Shown here: in pieces, positions 9,128-19,229 of the stretch
Numbering within the stretch: position 1 is the first letter of the stretch
How the letters are laid out: the number at the start of each line of letters is the position of its first letter
Assembly (NCBI GenBank): GCA_030654075.1
Contig: JAURYB010000098.1
Location: forward strand, 1-45,225
Reading direction: 5' to 3'
Length of the DNA: 45,225 bases
Source of the DNA: Bacteroidales bacterium
Lineage (GTDB): Bacteria; Bacteroidota; Bacteroidia; Bacteroidales; UBA4417
The notes under the pieces: model-generated
The model's database searches: none
What the model was told of the DNA's origin: nothing
What the model saw: the letters and a program-made list of their open reading frames with translations, nothing else
Translations under genes and position numbers: made by a program

Positions 9128-10015
9128 ATGAAAAAAAAAATACTTCAGTTTTTAATTATTGTTTTATCAGGTTTTGGTATTTACGCTCTTCATAATTACA
9201 TCGTTTTTGGGAAATCGGATCTACGAATCGGGAATCTCATATCATTCGGGATTTATTTTTTATCTGGATTAGTATTGAGCCTGATAAAGAACAGATCAAA
9301 GACACTCTCAAGTCTTATAGTATTTTTATTTCTCATTGAAGCAATTCTCCTGGACTTAATGGGTAGCTATGTAAATCACCTCAATTTCCCTGAAATTTTT
9401 CCGGTGAATACATTGCTTAAAATCATTGGCTTTTACCTGGGATTCAAAGTTTTAAAAAGAACCAGGGCATTTTATATTAGTTTGATAATCAGCATACCCA
9501 TAATACTCTATATAAACCTGGTATTTATCCCAAAAATTGAATACAAAGATCAGGCTGATATTTTTGTTCCGAAACTAAAACAAGTGAACTATTCCCTGCT
9601 ACGAACACAAAGCGGCGATACCATTGAGCAAAGCCGTTTCAATGGCAAAGTGGTGTTACTGGATTTCTATTTTATGAATTGTCGGCCCTGTCGTGCGAAG
9701 TTTCCGACACTCGAAAAATTAAAATCTGCCTTTAGCAACCGTAATGATGTTGAGATTATTGGAGTGTATTGCGATGTTGACCATTCAATGAATGAATTAC
9801 CCGCATTTCTCGCAAAATATAAAGTCACGATTAAAACCTATATCGATAAAGATTTAAAATTAAGAAAAGAATTAGGGATTACGTCCATGCCAGTTGATCT
9901 GGTTTTAAACAAAAAAGGCGAAATCGTATCAACGTATTGGGGATTTCAGATGGGCGCTTCGGATAAATATTTTGACGAACGGGTTAAATTGATTAATGAC
10001 TTACTAAAAAACTAA
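9128..10015 (+). CDS. Membrane-anchored thioredoxin-like (TlpA/ResA-type) protein
   Basis: A 295-residue protein with about five hydrophobic segments in the first 135 residues. A thioredoxin-fold domain follows, containing the redox motif C185-R-P-C188 (NCRPCRAKFP) and a cis-proline region SMPVD. It probably reduces or isomerises disulfides, or delivers electrons, on the periplasmic side. I chose ATG 9128, which gives a normal N-terminus (MKKKILQF). A start at 9047 would add 27 residues and needs a TTG. The stop is 5 bp before the DUF1573 lipoprotein, so the two are probably co-transcribed. The substrate is unknown, and the multi-spanning N-terminus differs from the single helix of classical TlpA. 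Confidence 0.8.
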   Translation: MKKKILQFLIIVLSGFGIYALHNYIVFGKSDLRIGNLISFGIYFLSGLVLSLIKNRSKTLSSLIVFLFLIEAILLDLMGSYVNHLNFPEIFPVNTLLKIIGFYLGFKVLKRTRAFYISLIISIPIILYINLVFIPKIEYKDQADIFVPKLKQVNYSLLRTQSGDTIEQSRFNGKVVLLDFYFMNCRPCRAKFPTLEKLKSAFSNRNDVEIIGVYCDVDHSMNELPAFLAKYKVTIKTYIDKDLKLRKELGITSMPVDLVLNKKGEIVSTYWGFQMGASDKYFDERVKLINDLLKN

Positions 10016-10020
10016 TTTAA

Positions 10021-10449
10021 ATGAAACGTTGTATTGTTCTATCTGTGATTTCATGTTTGTTACTAATTTCCTGCAATAATCCAGTTGCAAATAAAGCAAA
10101 AATCAAATTCCAGACTGTTGTGCTGGATTTTGGAAAAATTAAAGCCGGTGATACAATCAGTCAAACGTTTGATTTTGTAAATATTGGAAATGACACCCTG
10201 CTTATAGTTCAGGTACAACCAAGTTGCGAATGCACACTTGCTGATTATTCAAAAGCACCCGTTCTGCCGGGAAATCGTGGATTTATAAATATTAAATACG
10301 CTTCCAACAAAAAAGTTGATATTGGAAAACAAATAAAAACTGTGATCGTACAAACTAATTCTGATACTTTACTAACCGTTTTAAAAGTTACCGGAATTGT
10401 TGAAAATGATAGTTTGAAAAAGGTATTACAACAATTAGAAAGAATCTAA
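10021..10449 (+). CDS. DUF1573-family lipoprotein
   Basis: A 142-residue protein with a lipoprotein signal (LISC, lipidated C18). One immunoglobulin-like DUF1573 domain follows, with the family pattern FDFGKIKAGD-like start, NIGNDTLLI and PSCECT (about residues 67-72). DUF1573 proteins are very common in Bacteroidota; their function is not established. It follows the thioredoxin-like gene by 5 bp, so the conserved Cys pair of PSCEC may be a redox client of that neighbour (inference only). Confidence 0.8.
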   Translation: MKRCIVLSVISCLLLISCNNPVANKAKIKFQTVVLDFGKIKAGDTISQTFDFVNIGNDTLLIVQVQPSCECTLADYSKAPVLPGNRGFINIKYASNKKVDIGKQIKTVIVQTNSDTLLTVLKVTGIVENDSLKKVLQQLERI

Positions 10450-10457
10450 TTTGTTTT

Positions 10458-10480
10458 ATTCAGAATCAATTGTTCTGAAT
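10458..10480. repeat. Short hairpin after the DUF1573 gene
   Basis: ATTCAGAA (10458-10465) and TTCTGAAT (10473-10480) form a perfect 8-bp stem with a 7-nt loop. It lies 8 bp after the stop and may be a processing or termination signal, although no long T-run follows. Confidence 0.55.
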
Positions 10481-10496
10481 TTTGAATATACAGGCG

Positions 10497-10530
10497 AAAC
10501 CTGACAGGTCTTAAAGACCTGTCAGGTTTT
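10497..10530 (+). terminator. Perfect 16-bp hairpin with T-run (CCTGACAGGTC type)
   Basis: Arms 10497-10512 and 10514-10529 are perfect complements (AAACCTGACAGGTCTT and its inverse) around a single base. The A/T ends make it a bidirectional terminator. The CCTGACAGGT hairpin is a repeat I know from many Bacteroidota genomes. Confidence 0.75.
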
Positions 10531-10677
10531 CCGCCAAGTTTAAATTCCTTTAAAAAACGTTCATTTTTTGTCATGTCGCGAATTGGAGTCGCGCCTAGCC
10601 CAGATAACGAGATATAAAAACCTGAAATGGCTAAATGATGCTTTGGCTTCTTAATTTTCTGTATCCTGAAATTAGTT

Positions 10678-10760
10678 ATGTAATCTCAAAACTAGACGCA
10701 TGCAATTTCAAAATTATAATCATGTAATTTCAAAATTAAGGTAATGTAATTGCAAAATAT
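10678..10760 (+). repeat. Four 17-bp repeats at exact 22-bp spacing before the ATPase promoter
   Basis: Copies start at 10678, 10700, 10722 and 10744, with type unit ATGTAATTTCAAAATTA. Each unit contains an imperfect inverted repeat TAATTT-CA-AAATTA. The 22-bp period is close to two helical turns, so all copies face the same side of the DNA. The array ends 4 bp before the -7 box at 10765. It looks like a multi-site operator. Confidence 0.75.
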
Positions 10761-10764
10761 ATTG

Positions 10765-10772
10765 TATTTTTG
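10765..10772 (+). promoter_or_regulatory. -7 box of the ATPase gene
   Basis: TATTTTTG matches TAnnTTTG and ends 20 bp before the ATG at 10793. The four-copy repeat array would overlap the -33 region of this promoter. Confidence 0.65.
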
Positions 10773-10792
10773 TTTTTCATATACAAGATATT

Positions 10793-11947
10793 ATGAACCT
10801 GAAGCGTTCTCTTAAAACATCCATTGATATTTACCTGGAAAAATATCCGGTTATAACTCTTACCGGGCCACGTCAATCAGGGAAAACAACATTTCTGAAA
10901 GACGAATTCCCTGAATATCGCTACGTAAACCTGGAAAATCCGGATACGAGAAATTTTGCAATAAACGATCCCAATGCTTTCTTAAAGCTTTACGACAAAT
11001 ATGTGATTTTTGATGAAGTTCAGCGAACGCCGGCTTTATTTTCATATATACAGGCATTGGTTGATGAGAACAAAATAATGGGTCAGTTTATTCTATCGGG
11101 CTCACAGAACTTTCACCTGATACAAAATATCACCCAGAGCCTCGCTGGCCGGGTAGCTTTGTTCAGATTACTTCCTTTTGATTTCAGCGAACTGAGACAA
11201 GCTGGATTATTAGACACTGATTTCACGGTGAATATGCAAAAAGGATTTTATCCGGCTATTTACGATCGGAACATTCCTTCAAAAATGTTTTATTCAAACT
11301 ATATTCAAACGTATATTGAACGCGATCTTTCGGAAATCATACATATCCGGGACCTGAAGCTTTTTAGGAATTTTATAAGTCTATGTGCCGCCAGGGCAGG
11401 TAATGTAATCAACCTGAATTCGCTGGCCAACGAATGTGGGATTTCACAGCCAACAGCCAAATCATGGCTTTCGGTATTGGAAAGCAGCTACATCATTTTT
11501 CAGCTTCAGCCCTATTTTAGCAACATTAACAAGCGGGTTACCAAAAGTCCGAAGTTATATTTTTATGATAGTGGATTACTGTGTCATTTACTGAAAATAA
11601 ACGATGCAGGCAGCATTCCACTTAGTTTTCATAAAGGCAGTATCTTCGAAAATATGATTGTTGCAGAATATGTAAAATCGAGTTATCATCTTAACTTATT
11701 ACGCGATTTTTGGTTTTGGCGCGATTCGGCAGGGCACGAAGTTGACCTTTTCTGGCAGGACGATGAACGCCTCAACCTCATTGAAATTAAAGCAACCCAA
11801 ACTATTATGAGCGATTTATTCAAAGGCATGTCCTATTTTGAAAACCTGGCTCCACAACTAGTGAAATCAAAAAGCCTGGTTTATGCAGGAATGGAAAACC
11901 AGCAGCGAAGTGGAGAAAATGTGGTTTCTTGGTATTCATTGGATTAG
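10793..11947 (+). CDS. AAA-family ATPase with C-terminal DUF4143 domain
   Basis: A 384-residue protein. The N-terminal AAA_14 ATPase domain shows Walker A GPRQSGKT (25-32) and Walker B VIFDEVQ (about 71-77). A middle winged-helix-like stretch contains NECGISQPTAKSWL. The C-terminal DUF4143 part carries a nuclease-like segment FWRDSAGHEVDLFW...IEIKAT, which resembles a PD-(D/E)XK core (D..ExK). Members of this family are frequent in Bacteroidota and archaea, usually as isolated genes, and their role is unknown. Here it stands alone, with its own promoter and an unusual upstream repeat array. It is not obviously linked to either neighbour. Confidence 0.88.
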   Translation: MNLKRSLKTSIDIYLEKYPVITLTGPRQSGKTTFLKDEFPEYRYVNLENPDTRNFAINDPNAFLKLYDKYVIFDEVQRTPALFSYIQALVDENKIMGQFILSGSQNFHLIQNITQSLAGRVALFRLLPFDFSELRQAGLLDTDFTVNMQKGFYPAIYDRNIPSKMFYSNYIQTYIERDLSEIIHIRDLKLFRNFISLCAARAGNVINLNSLANECGISQPTAKSWLSVLESSYIIFQLQPYFSNINKRVTKSPKLYFYDSGLLCHLLKINDAGSIPLSFHKGSIFENMIVAEYVKSSYHLNLLRDFWFWRDSAGHEVDLFWQDDERLNLIEIKATQTIMSDLFKGMSYFENLAPQLVKSKSLVYAGMENQQRSGENVVSWYSLD

Positions 11948-12080
11948 AAATAGATCAATGCCGTTTTTCAGGTTCCGGGTTTTAATTGCTTTTTAAAAAG
12001 TTGCAGTTTAACCAGGCAAAACCCAATTTTAACTCCTTCAATCCCATATCATCCACCATTTTTTATATCATAATTTATAC

Positions 12081-12088
12081 TATCTTTG
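12081..12088 (+). promoter_or_regulatory. -7 box of ileS
   Basis: TATCTTTG, a match to TAnnTTTG, ends 34 bp before the ileS ATG. The gap between the ATPase stop and ileS (175 bp) shows no other clear signal. Confidence 0.6.
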
Positions 12089-12122
12089 CAGCCTTAAAAA
12101 ATTCGCTTAAAATTACCTCCTC

Positions 12123-15100
12123 ATGGGAACTAAATACACTGAATACAAACAACTTAGCTTAACACGCATCGGAAACGAAGTTCTCGATTTCTGGAACGAG
12201 AACCGTATTTTTGAGAAAAGCCTCGATAACCGGAGCGATCGTACACCCTATATTTTCTACGAAGGACCACCTTCGGCAAACGGCATGCCTGGTATTCATC
12301 ATGTTATGGCACGCGCCATTAAAGATATTTTCTGCCGTTACAAAACATTAAAAGGATTTTTCGTCGAGCGTAAAGCCGGCTGGGATACACATGGTTTACC
12401 CATCGAAATTGCCGTTGAAAAAACATTAGGAATCACCAAGGAAGACATCGGTAAAAAAATCAGTGTCGACGATTACAACAAAGCCTGCCGCAGCGAAGTA
12501 ATGAAATACAAGGATCGCTGGGACGAACTTACTTTGAAAATCGGGTATTGGGTAGATCTTGATCATCCTTATATCACCTTCGAAAACACTTATATCGAAA
12601 CCTGCTGGTACCTGCTTTCCGAACTCTATAAAAAAGGACTTCTTTACAAAGGCTATACCATCCAGCCATATTCACCGGCAGCTGGAACCGGCCTCAGCAC
12701 ACACGAACTGAACCAGCCCGGAAGCTACCGTAATGTAAAAGATAATACACTTGTTACACAGTTTAAGGTTCGCAAGGATACAGAACATAAACTTATTCCG
12801 ACTCTTTTCGGAAACGACAAAACCGATGTTTTTATCCTTGCCTGGACTACTACACCATGGACTTTGCCATCGAATACCGCGTTGGCAGTAGGCAAGCATA
12901 TCGAATATGTGCTGGTAAATACGTATAATCCATACACGTACGAGCCGATTAAAGTAGTTGTTGGCAAACCGCTTTTCGCAAAATACTTCCACGAAAAGAA
13001 TGCTGAAATCCCGATGAGCGAATACGTTCCGGGACAGAAAGCAATTCCTTTCGAAGTACTTGCCACATTCACCGGCGCTGAACTTGCCGGCCTTCGTTAC
13101 GAGCAGCTTTTACCTTACGAGCAGCCTGAAACCGGAGACGCTTTTGTGGTAATCCTAGGTGACTTTGTTACAACTGAAGATGGTACCGGTATCGTTCATA
13201 TCGCACCAAGCTTTGGAGCAGATGACTTTAAAGTAGCAAAACAATACGGAATCGGCGCTCTTACGCTTGTTGATAAAACCGGCCGCTTCGTGGATAGCAT
13301 GGGGGAATTTGCCGGCCGTTTCGTTAAAGCTGAATATGCCCAGGACGGCGATCCGCAAAGAGACGAAAATGTGGATGTCGACATTATCGTCAAGCTTAAA
13401 AAAGAAAACCGGGCTTTCAAGACCGAAAAATACGAGCACTCGTACCCGCATTGCTGGCGTACCGATAAACCTATACTTTACTATCCGCTTGATTCATGGT
13501 TTATTCGTACCACTGCCATCAAGGATCGGATGATTGAACTCAACAAAACCATAAACTGGAAACCCGAATCTACTGGTACCGGACGTTTCGGTAACTGGCT
13601 GGAAAACCTTGTGGATTGGAACCTTTCACGATCACGCTACTGGGGAACACCATTGCCAATCTGGGTGAGCGAAGATCGCAGCGAAGAAATCTGTATCGGA
13701 TCCATAGCTGAACTCCAGGCAGAAATTGAAAAATCAATCAAAGCCGGGTTTATGACTGTAAATCCATTTGCAGGCTTTGAGCCAGGGAACAATTCAAAAG
13801 AAAACTACAATCTATTTGATCTTCACCGTCCGTATGTGGATGATATTTTCCTGGTTTCGCCATCAGGCAAAAAGCTGATCCGTGAAACTGATCTGATCGA
13901 TGTTTGGTTTGACTCAGGCGCTGTGCCTTATGCCCAGTTCCATTATCCTTTTGAACAGAAAGACGGGCATCCGGAATATTTCCCGGCCGATTTAATAGCC
14001 GAAGGCGTTGATCAGACCCGTGGTTGGTTTTACACCTTGCATGCTATCGCAGCGCTGGTGTTTGATTCGGTTGCATTTAAAAATGTGATTTCCAACGGCC
14101 TTGTTCTGGATAAAGCAGGCAATAAAATGTCGAAGCGTCTTGGCAATGCGGTTGAGCCTTTCGCAGCCCTCGAAAAATATGGTCCCGATGCATTACGCTG
14201 GTATATGATCACCAATTCGCAGCCCTGGGACAACCTTAAATTCGACCTCGAAGGCGTTACCGAAGTACAGCGTAAATTTTTCGGAACTTTATATAATACC
14301 TATAACTTTTTCGCGTTGTATGCCAACATCGATGACTTCAGTTACGAGGAAGCAGAAATTCCTTTTACTGAACGTCCTGAGATTGACCGCTGGATACTGT
14401 CGGAACTCAACAGCCTGATATTAAATGTAGATGAAGCATTTGCTGATTATGAACCCACACGCGCAGGCCGGTTGATTTCTGATTTTGTAAATGAGCACCT
14501 CAGCAACTGGTACGTGCGACTGTCGCGCCGCCGTTTCTGGAAAGGAGAATACACCAGCGATAAAATTTCAGCATACCAGACCTTGTATCACTGCCTTGAG
14601 ATTGTAGCTAAACTGGCATCTCCGATTGCACCGTTCTTTATGGACAGACTCTTTATCGATCTGAACCAGGTTTCGGGCAAAGATAAGTGTGAATCCGTTC
14701 ACCTTACCGATTTTCCGGTTGCCGACGAAAGCAAGATCGACAAACAACTGGAAGAGCGCATGGAACTGGCACAACAGGTTTCGAGTATGGCGCTGAGCTT
14801 ACGCAAAAAAACAAACCTGCGAGTTCGTCAGCCGTTACAAAAAATCCTGATCCCGGTTACGGGCGACCATATCAAGGATCAGCTCGAAAAAGTAAGCGGA
14901 CTGATTTTAAGCGAAGTCAATGTAAAAGAACTTGAATATCTTGATGAATCTGCAGGTTTCCTGGTTAAAAAGATTAAACCTAACTTTAAAACACTAGGCC
15001 CGCGTTATGGTAAACTCATGAAGGAAATTGCCGCAGCTGTAGGTGCTTTTACCCAGGATGAAATCAGCAAAATAGAAACAGAGGGACAGTACAATCTGCA

Positions 15101-15491
15101 GATTAACGGCGAAACTGTTGAGATGTATTTAACAGATGTTGAGATCATTACCGAAGATATCCCGGGATGGGTTGTAGCCAACCAGGGTTCGTTAACAGTT
15201 GCTCTTGATATTACAGTAACCAATGGACTTTGGCAGGAAGGTATAGCCCGGGAACTTGTTAACAGGATACAAAATATCCGCAAGGACCGTGGTTTTGATG
15301 TGACTGATAAAATAACACTGGATTTACAGAAAAATGATCAGATAGAAGAAGCGATCAGTAACTTTAATGCATATATTTGCTCTGAGACACTGGCTGAATC
15401 ACTGACTGTTTCCGATAGAATGCTTCATAATTCTGAGATGCTTGACCTGACAGATGAGATCAGTATTGCAATCAGAGTAGACAAAATATAA
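12123..15491 (+). CDS. ileS: Isoleucyl-tRNA synthetase, long form
   Basis: A 1122-residue class Ia synthetase charging tRNA-Ile. The ATP-binding HIGH-type motif is GIHH near residue 58, and the KMSKR loop is at 668-672. Between them lies the editing (CP1) domain with GTGIVHIAPSFGADD. The anticodon-binding domain follows. The long C-terminal part has none of the zinc-binding cysteine pairs seen at the end of the E. coli type. Length and C-terminus match the longer, eukaryote-like group that is standard in this phylum; that group is often tolerant to mupirocin, which I infer only from family membership. It is followed by a repeat element and then the DksA-like and lspA genes. Confidence 0.97.
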   Translation: MGTKYTEYKQLSLTRIGNEVLDFWNENRIFEKSLDNRSDRTPYIFYEGPPSANGMPGIHHVMARAIKDIFCRYKTLKGFFVERKAGWDTHGLPIEIAVEKTLGITKEDIGKKISVDDYNKACRSEVMKYKDRWDELTLKIGYWVDLDHPYITFENTYIETCWYLLSELYKKGLLYKGYTIQPYSPAAGTGLSTHELNQPGSYRNVKDNTLVTQFKVRKDTEHKLIPTLFGNDKTDVFILAWTTTPWTLPSNTALAVGKHIEYVLVNTYNPYTYEPIKVVVGKPLFAKYFHEKNAEIPMSEYVPGQKAIPFEVLATFTGAELAGLRYEQLLPYEQPETGDAFVVILGDFVTTEDGTGIVHIAPSFGADDFKVAKQYGIGALTLVDKTGRFVDSMGEFAGRFVKAEYAQDGDPQRDENVDVDIIVKLKKENRAFKTEKYEHSYPHCWRTDKPILYYPLDSWFIRTTAIKDRMIELNKTINWKPESTGTGRFGNWLENLVDWNLSRSRYWGTPLPIWVSEDRSEEICIGSIAELQAEIEKSIKAGFMTVNPFAGFEPGNNSKENYNLFDLHRPYVDDIFLVSPSGKKLIRETDLIDVWFDSGAVPYAQFHYPFEQKDGHPEYFPADLIAEGVDQTRGWFYTLHAIAALVFDSVAFKNVISNGLVLDKAGNKMSKRLGNAVEPFAALEKYGPDALRWYMITNSQPWDNLKFDLEGVTEVQRKFFGTLYNTYNFFALYANIDDFSYEEAEIPFTERPEIDRWILSELNSLILNVDEAFADYEPTRAGRLISDFVNEHLSNWYVRLSRRRFWKGEYTSDKISAYQTLYHCLEIVAKLASPIAPFFMDRLFIDLNQVSGKDKCESVHLTDFPVADESKIDKQLEERMELAQQVSSMALSLRKKTNLRVRQPLQKILIPVTGDHIKDQLEKVSGLILSEVNVKELEYLDESAGFLVKKIKPNFKTLGPRYGKLMKEIAAAVGAFTQDEISKIETEGQYNLQINGETVEMYLTDVEIITEDIPGWVVANQGSLTVALDITVTNGLWQEGIARELVNRIQNIRKDRGFDVTDKITLDLQKNDQIEEAISNFNAYICSETLAESLTVSDRMLHNSEMLDLTDEISIAIRVDKI

Positions 15492-15657
15492 TGTGATAAT
15501 CTTTTAATGCGGTAATGTGCTAATGGGATAATGAAGTTAAGATTGTTAAGACAAGGAGTAGTTGAATAAGTCGGAAATCTCAAACATAATTGCCAAATTT
15601 ATTACCCATCTAATTGAACTAACTAGCACATTATCTCATTAACACATTAATTAATTA
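15490..15657 (+). repeat. Inverted short-tandem-repeat element (GCTAATGTG type)
   Basis: The left arm (15490-15539) repeats AATGTGATAATC / GGTAATGTGCTAATGGGATAATG. The right arm (about 15595-15657) repeats the inverse (ACTAGCACATTATCTCATTAACACATTAA). The spacer of about 55 bp is unrelated. It fills the gap between ileS and the DksA-like gene. Confidence 0.7.
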
Positions 15658-15694
15658 ACTCAATAATCACTGAATAACTTAATACCTGAATTAT

Positions 15695-16096
15695 ATGAAA
15701 GCGGAAGACGAAAAAGACGAAAAAGGAAGAACCCACTACTCAGATGAGGAATTGGCTGAATTCCGCGAGCTTATTAATGACAAACTTATAAAAGCCCGTC
15801 ATGATATGGAATTGCTGACCGAAGCATATACCAATAGCAATGACAACGACACTATGGATACTTCTCCGACTTTTAAAGTTTTGGAAGAAGGCTACCAGGT
15901 AATGTCGAAAGAAGAAAATGCGCGTTTGGCAGGCCGCCAGGAGAAATTCATCCAGAGCCTCGAAAATGCATTGGTCCGCATTGAGAATAAGACATACGGT
16001 ATTTGTCGCGAAACCGGCAAACTGATTTCGAAAGAACGGTTACGTAGCGTTCCTCATGCAACACTGAGCATGGAAGCCAAACTGAAACAGAAATAA
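15695..16096 (+). CDS. TraR/DksA-family protein with degenerate zinc finger
   Basis: A 133-residue protein with an acidic, highly charged N-terminus, a helical coiled-coil part, and a C-terminal DksA zinc-finger-like segment (TYGICRETGKLISKERLRSVPHATLS). Only one of the four expected cysteines remains; the others read T, H/A and S, so zinc binding in the classical way is unlikely. The pattern Y-G-x-C ... G-x-x-I-x-x-x-R-L still marks the family. By homology it may bind RNA polymerase through the secondary channel. Position between ileS and lspA suggests a conserved housekeeping neighbourhood. Confidence 0.82.
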   Translation: MKAEDEKDEKGRTHYSDEELAEFRELINDKLIKARHDMELLTEAYTNSNDNDTMDTSPTFKVLEEGYQVMSKEENARLAGRQEKFIQSLENALVRIENKTYGICRETGKLISKERLRSVPHATLSMEAKLKQK

Positions 16097-16111
16097 GCGG
16101 AACAGTATATC

Positions 16112-16798
16112 GTGCTGAAGAAATCATTTTTAGTAGTTTTTATCGTCCTTTTCATCGATCAGGCTTTAAAGTTATGGATTAAGACCAATATGACCCTTGG
16201 CCAGGAATTTCATGTGGCCGGCAACTGGTTCATCATTCACTTCACCGAAAACAATGGCATGGCCTTCGGACTTCAGTTCGCAGGCGGATACGGAAAGCTC
16301 GCGCTGAGTTTGTTCCGCATTTTTGCTGTTGGATTTTTAGGCTGGTACATCTTCCGGCTGGCAAAATCAAAAACCGCATTTGGAGTTATTTTCTGTTTCT
16401 CACTGATCCTGGCCGGAGCCATGGGTAATATTATCGACAGCGCTCTGTATGGCATGGTTTTCAGCGAAAGCACTTACTTTGATGTAGCCCGTTTCTTACC
16501 AGCCGAAGGCGGCTACAGCACTTTCCTGCATGGCAAAGTTGTGGACATGTTCTATTTCCCGATACTCGAAGGTAATTATCCGCAATGGCTGCCATTCCTG
16601 GGTGGCGATCATTTTATCTTTTTCCGCCCCGTGTTCAATGTTGCCGATTCAGCAATCACAACCGGAGTTTTAAGCTTGTTGATCTTTCAACGCCAGTTTT
16701 TTAATACACCGAAGGAAAAACCTGAAGATCATAAAGATGAGATTCATGAAGTTGTTTCTTCAGAACCGGCTGATAACATTTCTGCTGATGACGAATAA
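16112..16798 (+). CDS. lspA: Lipoprotein signal peptidase (signal peptidase II)
   Basis: A 228-residue inner-membrane aspartyl protease that removes signal peptides from prolipoproteins. Four hydrophobic segments are visible. Family motifs are NNGMAFGL (about 47-54), GAMGNIIDS (102-110), catalytic D145 in KVVDMFYF and catalytic D179 in FNVADSAI. An insert between GNIID and the first catalytic Asp and an acidic tail after residue 200 make it longer than the E. coli enzyme (164 residues). I use the GTG start at 16112, 15 bp after the preceding stop, because it leads directly into the first membrane helix. Many lipoproteins, including some in this window, would be its substrates. Confidence 0.93.
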   Translation: MLKKSFLVVFIVLFIDQALKLWIKTNMTLGQEFHVAGNWFIIHFTENNGMAFGLQFAGGYGKLALSLFRIFAVGFLGWYIFRLAKSKTAFGVIFCFSLILAGAMGNIIDSALYGMVFSESTYFDVARFLPAEGGYSTFLHGKVVDMFYFPILEGNYPQWLPFLGGDHFIFFRPVFNVADSAITTGVLSLLIFQRQFFNTPKEKPEDHKDEIHEVVSSEPADNISADDE

Positions 16799-16833
16799 AC
16801 AGTTCTAATAGAAATTTAATGCGTATAATCTAG

Positions 16834-16968
16834 AAAGGACAGAAGACGGAAGAAAATGGCAAATGGTATTCGATTTTTCAAATGGAAAATAAGTTGAAGA
16901 ATGCTCTGCTTATTGGGATAAAATAGATTACAGCGTTACTTCCGACTCCCGTCTTCTGACTTCAGACC
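16834..16968 (+). repeat. Inverted short-tandem-repeat element (GAAGACGGAAG type)
   Basis: The left purine arm (about 16834-16855) contains GGACAGAAGACGGAAGA. An 80-bp spacer follows. The right arm (16938-16968) reads CTTCCGACTCCCGTCTTCTG, the inverse of the same words. It has the same design as the elements at 4368 and 41109 and lies in the gap between lspA and atpD. Confidence 0.7.
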
Positions 16969-17062
16969 ATATTATTTTACCTTTAAATTAACAGTAGGAC
17001 AAAATAAATATAAGCAGCTGATTTATTAATCAGAAAGTATGCTAAACTTTACAATTTGTTTT

Positions 17063-18595
<1,533 letters not shown>

Positions 18596-18603
18596 AAGGG
18601 AGT

Positions 18604-18741
18604 GAATAACGAAAAGTGAATAGTGAAAAATGAAGGGCGACAAGGAGAGGGGTGACAAGGAGAGAGGTGACAAGGCGACTGAAACCTGAAGCTATAAACA
18701 TTTGAACGCCGCAGGCATTTGAACATTGAACCTTTGAACAC
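18604..18741 (+). repeat. Short direct repeats between atpD and atpC
   Basis: Three units of GACAAGGAGAGGGGT-type occupy about 18637-18679, preceded by GTGAATA/GTGAAAA words (18604-18632). A second set of TTTGAAC words (CATTTGAAC, CATTTGAAC, CATTGAAC, CTTTGAAC) runs at 18699-18741. No reading frame in it is credible. It separates two subunit genes that would normally be almost contiguous. Confidence 0.65.
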
Positions 18742-18804
18742 CCAACCCCTAAAGCTGTCAAACTGAGCGAAGTCAAAGTGCTAACCCCCAAAGCCTTTAA
18801 AAAA

Positions 18805-19041
18805 ATGAAAATAGAAATAGTAACTCCTGATACCACAATTTACGAAGGTGAAGTTTCGCTGGCCCAGTTTCCCGGGCTGGATGGTTCGTTCGAAGTATTG
18901 AACAATCATGCCGCAATGATTGCCGCGCTTAAAGAAGGCAAGATTAAGGTTGTTGATTCAAAAAAGGCTACTTTGTTTTTTGATATTAAAGGTGGCGTTG
19001 TGGAGATACTGAAAAATAAAATACAAGTGCTTGCCGAATAA
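18805..19041 (+). CDS. atpC: F0F1 ATP synthase subunit epsilon, short form
   Basis: A 78-residue protein consisting only of the N-terminal beta-sandwich of epsilon (MKIEIVTPDTTIYEGE ... FPGLDGSFEVLNNHAAMIAAL). The C-terminal helical hairpin that inhibits ATP hydrolysis in E. coli is absent, as in other members of this phylum. I use ATG 18805; the frame stays open 27 bp upstream from a GTG, but that would add a Lys-rich stretch without family match. A terminator follows at 19068. Confidence 0.92.
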   Translation: MKIEIVTPDTTIYEGEVSLAQFPGLDGSFEVLNNHAAMIAALKEGKIKVVDSKKATLFFDIKGGVVEILKNKIQVLAE

Positions 19042-19067
19042 AATCGGACACTGTACTTTTTGATATT

Positions 19068-19094
19068 GGAGGGCTTTGGTCCTCCTTTTTTTTT
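19068..19094 (+). terminator. Terminator after atpC
   Basis: GGAGG (19068-19072) and CCTCC (19081-19085) form a short GC stem around an 8-nt loop. Nine T follow (19086-19094). It ends the atpD-atpC unit. The leftward dihydropyrimidinase gene ends 135 bp further on. Confidence 0.85.
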
Positions 19095-19229
19095 GAAAGA
19101 TTAGCGATTGTATTTCAGTCGATCCGTTTTGTTTAAACAGATAATCAAGTCATTGGAACGGACAAGCCTGGAATATTCGCGATTCGCGAATTGCAAAGCA
19201 TCCAATATTGTTTATATCAGAAACGAATG

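Noticed and set aside
10678..10760. Short CRISPR-like or replication iteron array
   Set aside because: The 5-bp spacing between units is too short for CRISPR spacers, and no replication gene is near; a promoter-linked operator array fits better.
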